From: Xanthobacteraceae bacterium
GTDB lineage: Bacteria > Pseudomonadota > Alphaproteobacteria > Rhizobiales > Xanthobacteraceae
Length of the DNA: 64,000 nucleotides
Reading direction: 5' to 3'
Assembly: GCA_024508855.1 (NCBI GenBank)
Contig: JANINJ010000075.1
Span: 1-64,000, forward strand
Shown here: positions 8,535 through 16,775 of the stretch, one piece after another
Layout of the letters: each line of letters starts with the position of its first letter
Position numbering within the stretch: position 1 is the stretch's first letter
Position numbers and translations under genes: made by a program
The notes under the pieces: model-generated
Seen by the model: only the letters and a program-made list of their open reading frames with translations
Database searches by the model: none
Told to the model about the DNA's origin: nothing

Positions 8535-9701
8535 TCAAGAATTTCTTGACGCTGCCAACGCGTGTTTCGCGACCCCGCTCCGCCACTTGATCGCGCGCCG
8601 GATTCTGTTTTGCACGCGACGAAGCAGTTCGTAACCTTGATGTCGCGCGACTTCCACCGCAAAAGCCAGCGAGTTACCCGGGCGAAGATCGATCAACGTA
8701 TCGACGAGGGTTCTTCGGCCCGTCAGCAACCGGGCCATGAATCCATCGGGAAAGGAGCAGGAATCGATTGTTACGATTTGCCCGGATTCGAGCAGACTTT
8801 GGGTCGCTCTATCGGCGAGCAGCGCTCCCGGCGAGAATTGTGCGAAAGACTCCTTGAACGAGGTTTTCCACGTATAGGCGCGTTGACCGCTATAAAGCAG
8901 GACCTGTGCCGCAATCGCGTCCCCGTCGACGCACAGGAGCGCGACAGAAGCTAACCCATATGCCGCGAGATTGTGAATCAGTCGGCGACCGAAACGGGCA
9001 TCGTCGGCGTCGCATAGCAACGCCGTACCCTCCTCACCTTTCCAACTCGCCGCCTCCAATCTCAAGAAGATCTCGAATGCGGCCTCTACGCTGGTCGGCG
9101 TCCGCTCGTTGACGATCTCCACGGCGCCCGTTGCGGAGAGCTGGCGAAGCTTCTTGCGGGCAGAGCTTGACTTTTTGACTCCGGAGCATCGGTCGGCAAA
9201 CGGCCGTTCGACGCGAAGAAATTCCCTGTACCGGCCCCCCTTATCCATCAGGCTTCGGAGCATCGCCGGATAAACAATCGGGTCGGCTTCGAAGGATCGC
9301 AAACGTATCACTTTGGGCAGTTGCGCATCGCGCCTGACTGCATCGAGGAAGGCGGCCACGATCTCCTCGGCGAAAGCTTCATCGATCACTGCATTTGAAG
9401 TGAAAGCGTAGTTGTAGGGGAGTGCCTCCAGAAATGGCGGCATCAGCGGCAGATCGCGCCGCTCCCGCAATGCCCAAAAGCCAACAGGGCGCCGCGGTGT
9501 CGTCTTCTCGTCCCATGCCAGGAGAACGTGAATTTTGGCGAAGGCAGTTTCGGCCGCCGCGAGCAACGCCGCGGGATGCATGAACACGTTGGTATCCAAT
9601 CGCGCGGCCAGATCGTTCCATATTTCAATAAGGTCTTGGCCAGGCAAGCAAATGCTAGCCGAAATCAAGCTGCTGTTCGTTCGCTGCCAGCTTACATTCA
9701 T
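8535..9701 (-). CDS. GNAT family acyltransferase, CelD/BcsL type
   Basis: The 388-residue protein matches the CelD/BcsL group (Acetyltransf_6), which have a FemAB-like double GNAT fold and occur in cellulose and EPS loci. Visible markers are FMHPAALLAAAE early, SSSARKKLRQL in the middle, FLRLEAASWKGEEGTALL, and the hydrophobic VALLCVDGDAIAAQVLLYSG strand pair before YTWKTSFKESFAQFSPG. These proteins are taken to acylate a polysaccharide or its lipid carrier. The ATG at 9701 is preceded by GAGGTGGGCT; the frame is open for 40 more codons but without family similarity. A second member lies at 11750-12967. Confidence 0.85.
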   Translation of the reverse strand: MNVSWQRTNSSLISASICLPGQDLIEIWNDLAARLDTNVFMHPAALLAAAETAFAKIHVLLAWDEKTTPRRPVGFWALRERRDLPLMPPFLEALPYNYAFTSNAVIDEAFAEEIVAAFLDAVRRDAQLPKVIRLRSFEADPIVYPAMLRSLMDKGGRYREFLRVERPFADRCSGVKKSSSARKKLRQLSATGAVEIVNERTPTSVEAAFEIFLRLEAASWKGEEGTALLCDADDARFGRRLIHNLAAYGLASVALLCVDGDAIAAQVLLYSGQRAYTWKTSFKESFAQFSPGALLADRATQSLLESGQIVTIDSCSFPDGFMARLLTGRRTLVDTLIDLRPGNSLAFAVEVARHQGYELLRRVQNRIRRAIKWRSGVAKHALAASRNS

Positions 9702-10052
9702 AGCCCACCTCACTACGGCGGAGATCGAATGCAAACGGCACAGAAGGATTACCCCGTACGGCTTCGCATCCGATCCGCGGTTCTCGTTAGAGTAGTGGTC
9801 GACCAAGCCAGGTTGCGACAATATTGGGCAGAGCCAATTTCCCGACGACCTGTTTCAAGAAATCATTTTGAATCGAGCAAGCAATCGCCCGTTGGAAATC
9901 CAGCACACGCATCATGCGATCTCAGCGTCGTGCAGAAGAACCAACTCCGGTTCGACCACCTCAAGCATAAGCAGCGTATCCGAAAGACATGCCTTCCAAA
10001 TGACGCGCAGATTACCGGACACTCGAACCAGCGGAGAGGATGGCAACTGAGA
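9702..10052. other. Divergent promoter gap, CelD-like / GINT1-like genes
   Basis: About 350 bases separate two divergent genes. Long frames cross it on both strands but none shows family similarity or a ribosome-binding site, so it is read as non-coding and should carry promoters in both directions. No clear operator dyad is seen. Confidence 0.45.
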
Positions 10053-11624
10053 ATGCATATCTGTCTGAATCTTGATCCATCCCGCCTCTTGCGCTGGCAT
10101 CTTTGGTTGGCGCAGGCACTTGCCGAGATGCCTGGCAACCAGGTTTCGCGCTCGTTCGCATCACATCGCCACCCGCTTCCGCGGGGCAGTCAGTTGCTGC
10201 TCGAGTTCGAACGTCTTGTCTACGGCTTCCGCGGGCATGGCGCCACGGACCGCATGGAAGCCGCGCTGCTTTCGATGCCGCTGCAGACCGGCCACGCAGA
10301 CGTAGTGATCGACATGAGCGGCGAAGGCTCGCCGGCGCGGGGACGGCGCGTGCTGACTCCAGTCTTCAACGGCGTGCCCGGTGAGATCGGCGTCATGGCG
10401 GCCGTGGCGAGCGACCAGAACCTTCTCGTCGACTTGCACGACACAGCGCGCCCATCGCGTCCATGGACGGCCCATCCTGCAAGCCAGAACCGCGATGTAT
10501 TCGCGGCGAGCCTCGATGGCGCACTCTCGTGTGCGATCGCGCTGATCCTCAAGGCCTTGCGTGAAGAAAGCAATTCGTCGGCGGCCAGCAGCGTTACGCA
10601 TCCGAAGCTGGGATCGCCGTCGTTTGGTGCACTCACGGCCGCGACGTCGGCGACCGGCACTTTCGCAACGAAGACCGCCAGATTGCTTAACAAGATCGCC
10701 ACAGGCGGCAAGGCGTGGACGATCGGATGGCGGTTCGACCAATCGGCAAGCCTGCTCGACAAACGCGACGCGGCCTTCCACGTTCTCGCCGGCAGCCCCA
10801 CCGGTTACTTCGCCGACCCGTTTCCATTTCGCCACAAGGGACAGGATTTCATTTTTGTCGAACAGTATCTCTACTCCAAAAACCGGGGATGTATTGCGGT
10901 GGTGACGCCGGACCGGAACGGCACGGCAAGTGCACCACACATCGTGCTGGAGGAGCCGCATCACCTTTCCTATCCGTTCGTGTTCGAGCATGCGGGGCAG
11001 ATCTGGATGATTCCGGAATCGGGAGCCGCCCGGAACGTCTGCCTCTACCGGGCCGTCGAATTTCCGTACCGATGGACGCGTGAAGCCTGTTTGATTGAAG
11101 GCATTGAAGGTTACGACGTCACGCCGCTACGCAATAAGGACGGCTTCTGGTTTTTCGTATCCCCCAGACGGTGGAACTCTTCATCGTGGGACATGCTCGA
11201 TCTCTATCATGCCGACAGCCTGACTGGATCCTGGACGCCCCATGCCGCAAGGCCAGTACTGATCGACGCCAGATTTAGTCGCCCTGCGGGTGCATTCATC
11301 GAACGGTCGGGACGCATCCTTCGTCCTTCGCAGGAGTGTTTGCGCGGTTATGGCGACGCGGTGACATTCTGCCGGATCGATGCGCTTGGCGCGTCGGAAT
11401 TCGCCCAGACACCGATCGGCCGTATCGAGGCCGGACCGTTCGGGTGCCATACCTACAACCGTTATGCCGGCCTCGAGGTCATCGACCTCTTCGGTCATAC
11501 CAGAGGAATACGCGAGATCGGAATTTCCTACGTCCCGCTTGCGCCCGAAGCGCGAAGCGCCAGCGCGCCTGGACACTCCCCCTCTGCCAAGGATCTCGAA
11601 ATCGGATTGGCTGCCCAATCCTAG
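10053..11624 (+). CDS. GINT1-like putative glycosyltransferase with an extra N-terminal domain
   Basis: The 523-residue protein resembles bacterial relatives of the N-terminal region of plant glucosamine inositolphosphorylceramide transferase (GINT1). The C-terminal 320 residues look like a five-bladed propeller: TGYFADPFPFRHKGQDFIFVE, LSYPFVFEHAGQIWMIPES, VSPRRWNSSSWDMLDLYHAD and RPSQECLRGYGDAVTFCRI are repeated blade-like units, as in GH43/GH117-type folds. The first 190 residues form a separate alpha/beta domain, perhaps formyltransferase-like, whose function I cannot name. The ATG at 10053 starts MHICLNL; an upstream open frame of 175 codons runs through the promoter gap and is not used. 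Modification of EPS sugars is the inference from context. Confidence 0.65.
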   Translation: MHICLNLDPSRLLRWHLWLAQALAEMPGNQVSRSFASHRHPLPRGSQLLLEFERLVYGFRGHGATDRMEAALLSMPLQTGHADVVIDMSGEGSPARGRRVLTPVFNGVPGEIGVMAAVASDQNLLVDLHDTARPSRPWTAHPASQNRDVFAASLDGALSCAIALILKALREESNSSAASSVTHPKLGSPSFGALTAATSATGTFATKTARLLNKIATGGKAWTIGWRFDQSASLLDKRDAAFHVLAGSPTGYFADPFPFRHKGQDFIFVEQYLYSKNRGCIAVVTPDRNGTASAPHIVLEEPHHLSYPFVFEHAGQIWMIPESGAARNVCLYRAVEFPYRWTREACLIEGIEGYDVTPLRNKDGFWFFVSPRRWNSSSWDMLDLYHADSLTGSWTPHAARPVLIDARFSRPAGAFIERSGRILRPSQECLRGYGDAVTFCRIDALGASEFAQTPIGRIEAGPFGCHTYNRYAGLEVIDLFGHTRGIREIGISYVPLAPEARSASAPGHSPSAKDLEIGLAAQS

Positions 11625-11723
11625 AGCCTTTCCGGTTCTGACGGAATCAGAACCGGGCTCTATGATTTGATGTGACGCGTTTTCTTCACGCGAACCGGTA
11701 TCCACTTCGCTTGAAAACGCTCT
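11623..11723. repeat. Dispersed repeat with hairpin (AGAGC...GCTCT element)
   Basis: It begins AGAGCC-TTT-CCGGTTCTGA, followed by the mirror TCAGAACCGG-GCTCT, a strong hairpin (11623-11661). A second part has TCTTCACGCGAACCGGTATC and ends GAAAACGCTCT. The combination is a familiar intergenic element of Bradyrhizobium-type genomes. It begins inside the stop region of the GINT1-like gene and faces the 3' end of the convergent acyltransferase gene, so it may serve as a two-way transcription end. Confidence 0.7.
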
Positions 11724-11749
11724 GGTTGGCGTACCCGCGCCGATCGCAA

Positions 11750-12967
11750 TCACTGCAAACGCGTCACCAAGGCCCGCAGCTTCTGCCTGGCGCGGCGGAT
11801 TTTCGCCTCGATGCGACGCTCCAGGCTGTCCCTGCCGATGACGATCCATTTCATCGAACTCTCTGCATTGGCGAGCCGGGACTTATGTCCGGCAGGGCCT
11901 GCAAGAAAGTCGTAACCGCGTTCGCCGCGATGAAGGCTGTCCTCGATCGATAATACGTGGCTGACAAGTCCGGGTTTTAGCCGGCCGTCCTGCTCGTAGA
12001 AAAAACCGCTCTGGTAATTAAGGACATGGCCCTGATGCACGAAATTATACAGGATTCCGATCGTGCGATCGCCGACCAGAGTCCGTGAGATGCGGACCGC
12101 CCCGGTCGGAACTCCTTGCCTGATGAGATCCTCGTGGAACGCGCAGAAGCCTGGATTGGCGAACGGCCCCTTGCGGCCCCAGCGCGACTTGTGAAAGTCG
12201 ATCAGTTCATCGAATGCGGCCAAGGCTTCCGATGGCGTTTCCATGACACGGTGCTCGACGACACCGCGCTCCGCATAGAGCCGTATGGCCCGGCTTATGG
12301 CTTGCCGCGTATTGCGGCCCAAGGTCGCGCGATAATCTCCACCCTTGCGCCGGACCTCGGTGAAATCGACCCAGGGCGCTGTATCCGTCACCTTCACGTC
12401 CGTCACAAGATCGGTGAAACAGGCCGCGCAGCGCGCCGCAAGTTCGACAGCCGGGTCGATTCCCGACAGCACCAGTTCGTCGGAATGGCGCAAGCGGCGC
12501 ATTGAAGCCTCAAGGCACGCCACGGTAATGGCATCCGCCGACGACCGTTCCGAAAGAATGCCGTTATATTCAATGAACAGCCGGTCGAAACCAGCGTCTC
12601 CGGTTTCATTGAGCAGCCACCGCGCCCGCGCGTGCGGGCCGATGCGCCAAGTCTTCCGCCGGCAAACAATCGCAAGGCCCACAATCTTGCTTGACTCCCG
12701 GGCAACAAGAACGTGCGGCTCCGTCCCTTTCGGAAGATGCCGCAACCAGGTTCCGATCCAGAGCCACGACGAATAAAAGGAATGGGCCGCCCGTGCTTCA
12801 AGCTCTTTCCAGTTGGCCTCAAGCTCCGCAACATCCCGCAGCATATCCACGCTGACATCTATGTCGACGTCGGCATCCTGGCGGACGCTCGAACCGATCG
12901 ACACGACACGCAACGGGGTTGGCCGCAAGTGATGGATAGTGGGGTCAGTCACCGATGTTGACGGCAT
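11750..12967 (-). CDS. GNAT family acyltransferase, CelD/BcsL type (second copy)
   Basis: The 405-residue protein is another CelD/BcsL-type acyltransferase. LEANWKELEARAAHSFYSSW is the conserved entry segment. RNTRQAISRAIRLY, FDELIDFHKSRWGRKG and the paired strands GDRTIGILYNFVHQGHVLNY with FYEQDGRLKPG mark the second GNAT half. It is only distantly alike the member at 8535-9701, so the two are unlikely to be a recent duplication. The start is the ATG at 12967, with AAGGAT upstream; a GTG one codon earlier is possible. It lies convergent with the GINT1-like gene. Confidence 0.85.
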   Translation of the reverse strand: MPSTSVTDPTIHHLRPTPLRVVSIGSSVRQDADVDIDVSVDMLRDVAELEANWKELEARAAHSFYSSWLWIGTWLRHLPKGTEPHVLVARESSKIVGLAIVCRRKTWRIGPHARARWLLNETGDAGFDRLFIEYNGILSERSSADAITVACLEASMRRLRHSDELVLSGIDPAVELAARCAACFTDLVTDVKVTDTAPWVDFTEVRRKGGDYRATLGRNTRQAISRAIRLYAERGVVEHRVMETPSEALAAFDELIDFHKSRWGRKGPFANPGFCAFHEDLIRQGVPTGAVRISRTLVGDRTIGILYNFVHQGHVLNYQSGFFYEQDGRLKPGLVSHVLSIEDSLHRGERGYDFLAGPAGHKSRLANAESSMKWIVIGRDSLERRIEAKIRRARQKLRALVTRLQ

Positions 12968-13495
12968 CACTGAGATCCTTGCGCTCGGCTAGCTGAGACG
13001 AGGCTATCCGCCAATAGCTTGCGACCGACAGCCGAAGAAGATGACATCCCTCTCACGCAGGCACAGCCCGCTGCGATTTAGCTTCTGTTGAAAGGAGCCG
13101 AAAGTGAAGGCGCTTAGAGGGAGTACCTCTCCGGTGCCGTCTTCCCGACTTGGCCTGGAATCTACGGAAAGCGTTCCAGTCTCGGCTGCGGCTCCAAGCG
13201 CGCGACCTGTGACGCCACCGATGTCGTCGCCGGCGGTTGAGCATCCAAACGACGACTTGAACGGCTCACCACCTCTCAAGCTCTCAAGCTGATCGGTGAC
13301 CACCGCCGCGAGGACTCGTGAGACCAGCCGAAAATTGCGTCAACGCGGCTACTCCCAAGGGGCTACTCACCCATCGCGCTTCCAATGCCCGACTGCATCC
13401 GAGATGCTTCATGTGTGCAGACCGCAAAACATTTCAGCCATTCGAAGCAAAAGAATTTCTTCGCCAATTGTTTTTCAGCGTGCGGGAGTTTGTAA
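12968..13495. other. Divergent promoter region without a recognised gene
   Basis: About 530 bases lie between the second CelD-like gene and the FMO-like gene. A minus-strand frame of 99 codons (13004-13303) is open but has no motif and no ribosome-binding site. No RNA gene or strong dyad is seen. It should hold the promoter of the long plus-strand operon that starts at 13496. Confidence 0.45.
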
Positions 13496-14752
13496 ATGGC
13501 GAGACCGAACGGCCTCCTCGATGTCGCAATCATTGGAGCTGGACCCTATGGCTTGTCGCTGGCTGCGCATCTGCGTGCCCGGGGCGTAGAGCATCGCATC
13601 TTCGGCGAGCCGATGGGTTTCTGGAAGAACAATATGCCTCCCGGCATGCTGCTCAAATCCTATCCCTGGGCATCAAACCTGTCCGATCCGCGATCGGAAT
13701 TCACGACCAGAAGCTTCTGCACCGAACGTGCCCTGCCCTACCATAACGAGTTGATGCCGCTGCCTCTCGACCGGTTCACAGAATATGGCGAGGCTTTCCA
13801 GGCCCGTTACGTGCCGAGCGTCGAACGCAAAACACTGATGGAGCTGGAACCTGTTCCGGTCGGTTTTCACGCCGCTTTTGAAGACGGCGAAACCCTCCAT
13901 GCGCGCCGCGTGGTGATAGCGACCGGATTGCATTCCTTCAAACATATGCCGGCGGAAGCTGCGCACCTCCCGATCGATCTGTGCTCGCATAGCAGCGACT
14001 ACGGCTCCGTCGAACAGTTGGACGGCAAGAACGTGATCGTGATCGGGGCAGGTTCGTCGGCGACCGACCTGGCAGCGCTACTCCACGAACGTGGAATTTC
14101 AGTTTCGCTGGTGACACGGGCATCGAACTTGACATTTGCCGGCCGCCCCCGGCCGCGCACCTGGTTCGAGCGTATCGCCGCCCCGATGAGCGGCATCGGC
14201 AACGGCTGGAGTACAGCCGTTTGCGCCAAGTATCCGCAATTGATCCGGCTTCTGACGGACGACTCGCGCGTACGGCTCGCAAATTCCAAGGCGCATGGTC
14301 CACTGGGCAGCGCCTTCATGAAAGACCGCGTCGTCGGAAAAGTGCCGCTATCGTTCGGCCGCGCCCTTCAAGGAATCGAAACGCACAACGGCAAGGTCGT
14401 GCTCGACCTGATAGACGCCGACAACGACCGGCAATCGCTGCGAGGCGATCATGTGATCTTCGCGACGGGCTACAAGGTCGACGTCAGGCGGCTCGGCTTC
14501 CTGGACCCAAAGGTGGCGAGCCGGATTCGCCGAGTCGATCAGGCGCCTCTGCTGTCGTCGCACTATGAGAGCTCGGTGCCCGGCCTGCATTTCATCGGCC
14601 CCGCCGCAGCAAACAGTTTCGGCCCGGTGTGCAGGTTTGTTTACGGCGCCCACCATCCGGCCCGGCATTTAGCGCACCACTTGTCGGCAGTCCTGCCGCG
14701 TGTCCGACCCACCACCAAGATGAAACCAGTTGAAAGCACGGTGTTGTCATGA
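13496..14752 (+). CDS. FAD/NAD(P)-binding monooxygenase-like oxidoreductase
   Basis: The 418-residue protein has two nucleotide-binding motifs: IIGAGPYGLSLAAHL at about 11-25 for FAD, and VIVIGAGSSATDLAALLHE at about 181-199 for NAD(P). VIFATGYKVDVRRLGFL near 320 is the ATG-containing motif shared by flavin monooxygenases and lysine/ornithine N-hydroxylases. It also has FWKNNMPPGMLLKSYPWASN, typical of this uncharacterised group. It is the first gene of an operon of tightly overlapping EPS genes (its stop overlaps the next start as ATGA). It may oxidise an EPS sugar or carrier, or provide a redox step to the following enzymes; the substrate is unknown. Confidence 0.8.
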   Translation: MARPNGLLDVAIIGAGPYGLSLAAHLRARGVEHRIFGEPMGFWKNNMPPGMLLKSYPWASNLSDPRSEFTTRSFCTERALPYHNELMPLPLDRFTEYGEAFQARYVPSVERKTLMELEPVPVGFHAAFEDGETLHARRVVIATGLHSFKHMPAEAAHLPIDLCSHSSDYGSVEQLDGKNVIVIGAGSSATDLAALLHERGISVSLVTRASNLTFAGRPRPRTWFERIAAPMSGIGNGWSTAVCAKYPQLIRLLTDDSRVRLANSKAHGPLGSAFMKDRVVGKVPLSFGRALQGIETHNGKVVLDLIDADNDRQSLRGDHVIFATGYKVDVRRLGFLDPKVASRIRRVDQAPLLSSHYESSVPGLHFIGPAAANSFGPVCRFVYGAHHPARHLAHHLSAVLPRVRPTTKMKPVESTVLS

Positions 14753-15546
14753 ACGCTCCCTTCCCCCGCTCTCTTGCCCAGGTCGGCGCCATTCCGTCCC
14801 CGATTCAGATGCCGATCGAACTCTCGCCGGCGCGATCGCTAGTTTTGCCGAAAGTCAGCTTCGTCGTCCCCACGCTGAATGAAGCCAAGAATCTGCCCTG
14901 GCTTCTGCCACGCATTCCCGATTGGGCGCATGAGGTCGTCATCGTCGATGGCCGCTCGACCGACGACACGGTCGCAGTCGCTCGTCGCCTGCGCAAGGAT
15001 GTCAAGATCGTCATGGAGCCCAAGCGCGGCAAGGGTGCCGCTCTGCAGGCGGGATTCAACGCAGCAACGGGCGACATCATCGTGATGCTGGATGCCGACG
15101 GGTCCATGGAGCCGGAAGAGGCAATCGTTTTCGTCGGCGTGCTGATGGCCGGCGCGGATATGGTCAAGGGCTCGCGCTTCCTCCAGGGCGCTGGGACAGA
15201 CGACATGTCGCTGTTCCGAATGCTCGGCAATTGGGGGCTGACGATGGCCGTGCGGCTGCTTTACGGCGGATCGTTCTCCGATCTCTGCTACGGCTACGTG
15301 GCGTTCTGGGCGAAGCATGTGGAAACGCTTCACTGTGACTGCGACGGGTTCGAGATCGAAACGCTCATCAACGTCCGGGCCCTGAAGAACCGGCTCAAGA
15401 TTGTCGAGGTTGCGAGCTTCGAGGCGCCGCGCATCAGCGGCCTGAGTAATCTGCGCGCCATTCCCGATGGCTGGCGCGTCTTCAAGACAATCCTGCGGGA
15501 GAGAATTCTGTCGCCGGTTTCGCTGATTTCCTACGGGTATCCATGA
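14749..15546 (+). CDS. Glycosyltransferase family 2, dolichyl-phosphate-mannose-synthase-like
   Basis: The 265-residue protein has the DPMS/DPGS type of GT-A fold: VSFVVPTLNEAKNLPWLL for the nucleotide, VIVDGRSTDDT, then GKGAALQAGFNAATGDIIVM and the DxD motif in LDADGSMEPEE. FSDLCYGYVAFW matches the acceptor-helix region. Enzymes of this group commonly move a sugar from a nucleotide donor to polyprenyl phosphate at the cytoplasmic face of the membrane. If so here, it would make the lipid-linked donor used by a GT-C enzyme, and a GT-C-like gene lies two genes downstream. It is coupled by four-base overlaps to both neighbours. Confidence 0.9.
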   Translation: MNAPFPRSLAQVGAIPSPIQMPIELSPARSLVLPKVSFVVPTLNEAKNLPWLLPRIPDWAHEVVIVDGRSTDDTVAVARRLRKDVKIVMEPKRGKGAALQAGFNAATGDIIVMLDADGSMEPEEAIVFVGVLMAGADMVKGSRFLQGAGTDDMSLFRMLGNWGLTMAVRLLYGGSFSDLCYGYVAFWAKHVETLHCDCDGFEIETLINVRALKNRLKIVEVASFEAPRISGLSNLRAIPDGWRVFKTILRERILSPVSLISYGYP

Positions 15547-16775
15547 ACGCAACCGCCGGAGTCAGCCCGCTTCACCAAAGCAGCCATGACGATGATTACC
15601 GAGCAAGAGCGGACAGACCGATGCGTATCCTGATGGTTGCTGCGCGTTGTTACCCCTTCATGGGCGGCATCGAAACTCACATTCAGGAGGTTGGGCCGCG
15701 GCTGGCGGAGCGCGGCTACAGCGTCGACGTACTCACGACCGATCCCTCGGGCGAGTGGCCGGTCGAGGAAGACGTGCACGGCATGCACGTGCGGCGCGTG
15801 CGCGCATGGCCGAAGAACCGGGACTTCTACGTGGCACCGGGCATTTTCGACGCGATCAATCGCGGTTCCTGGGATCTGGTCCATTTTCAGGGCTACGGCA
15901 CATTCGTCGTTCCCATCGGATTGCTGGCGACGCTGCGGCGCGATCTTCCGTTCGTCCTGACTTTCCACAGCGGCGGGCATTCTTCGCGACTGCGCAATGC
16001 CGTACGTAGCACCCAGCACGCGCTGCTGCGGCCCCTCGTATCCAGAGCTGCGCGATTGATCGGCGTTTCCGAATTCGAAGCTGACTTCTTCAGCACCCGG
16101 ATGGGCGTGCCTCGTGAGAACTTCGTCGTCATTCCAAACGGCGCCGCGATGCCCAAACCCAGTTCGAACGTCACGCTCGAACCCAACCTGATCGTCTCGA
16201 GCGGCAGACTGGAACGCTACAAGGGTCATCATCGAGCGATCGCCGCGATGCCCGATCTGATCCGTCGCGTGCCGGATGCACGGCTGCATATCGCCGGCGC
16301 CGGCCCCTATGAGCAGGAGTTGCGCAGCCTCGTCGGATCGCTCGGCCTCGAGAAGCGCGTAACCATCGCCGCCATTCCCGGATCCGAGCGGCAGAAACTG
16401 GCAGACCTCGTGGCGAGTGCCGGGCTGTTCGTGCTGTTCAGCGAATACGAGGCCCATCCCGTGGCAGTGATGGAAGCTCTATCACTCCGCCGGCCGGTTC
16501 TGGTCAGCAACACGTCGGGCCTTGGCGAATTGGCCAACAAGGGGCTTTGCCGTGCGATCAGCCTCGACGCCGGTCCTAAAGAAATAGCCGCCGCCATGGC
16601 CGATGAACTGGAAGCCCATCGGCAGGTGCCGGATTGGGCGCTGCCTGACTGGGATGATTGCACGCAGGCGCTCAGCGAAGTTTACGACGATGTCTTCAAC
16701 AGTCGGCTGATGTGCCGACATGCCCCGAGCCGCATGCCGCGGCGATTTCCCGAGGCAGGGACCCAATGCCGCTAA
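15543..16775 (+). CDS. Glycosyltransferase family 4
   Basis: The 410-residue protein has the GT-B fold. The N-terminal half shows MVAARCYPFMGGIETHIQEV, with the glycine-rich acceptor loop. The C-terminal half has SSGRLERYKGHHRAIAAM for the donor site and the EAHPVAVMEAL segment holding the conserved E-x7-E pair. It is a retaining transferase for a nucleotide sugar at the cytoplasmic membrane face. The start at 15543 overlaps the previous stop as ATGA; an internal ATG at 15621 is the point where family similarity begins and is a fair alternative. It belongs to the EPS operon. Confidence 0.92.
   Translation: MNATAGVSPLHQSSHDDDYRARADRPMRILMVAARCYPFMGGIETHIQEVGPRLAERGYSVDVLTTDPSGEWPVEEDVHGMHVRRVRAWPKNRDFYVAPGIFDAINRGSWDLVHFQGYGTFVVPIGLLATLRRDLPFVLTFHSGGHSSRLRNAVRSTQHALLRPLVSRAARLIGVSEFEADFFSTRMGVPRENFVVIPNGAAMPKPSSNVTLEPNLIVSSGRLERYKGHHRAIAAMPDLIRRVPDARLHIAGAGPYEQELRSLVGSLGLEKRVTIAAIPGSERQKLADLVASAGLFVLFSEYEAHPVAVMEALSLRRPVLVSNTSGLGELANKGLCRAISLDAGPKEIAAAMADELEAHRQVPDWALPDWDDCTQALSEVYDDVFNSRLMCRHAPSRMPRRFPEAGTQCR

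Noticed and set aside
9528-10052. Upstream extension of the GINT1-like frame
   Set aside because: It overlaps the start of the divergent CelD-like gene and translates the promoter gap; family-like sequence begins only at the ATG at 10053.
13004-13303. Possible 99-residue gene on the minus strand between the CelD-like and FMO-like genes
   Set aside because: No ribosome-binding site, motif, signal peptide or membrane helix, and it lies in an expected promoter region.
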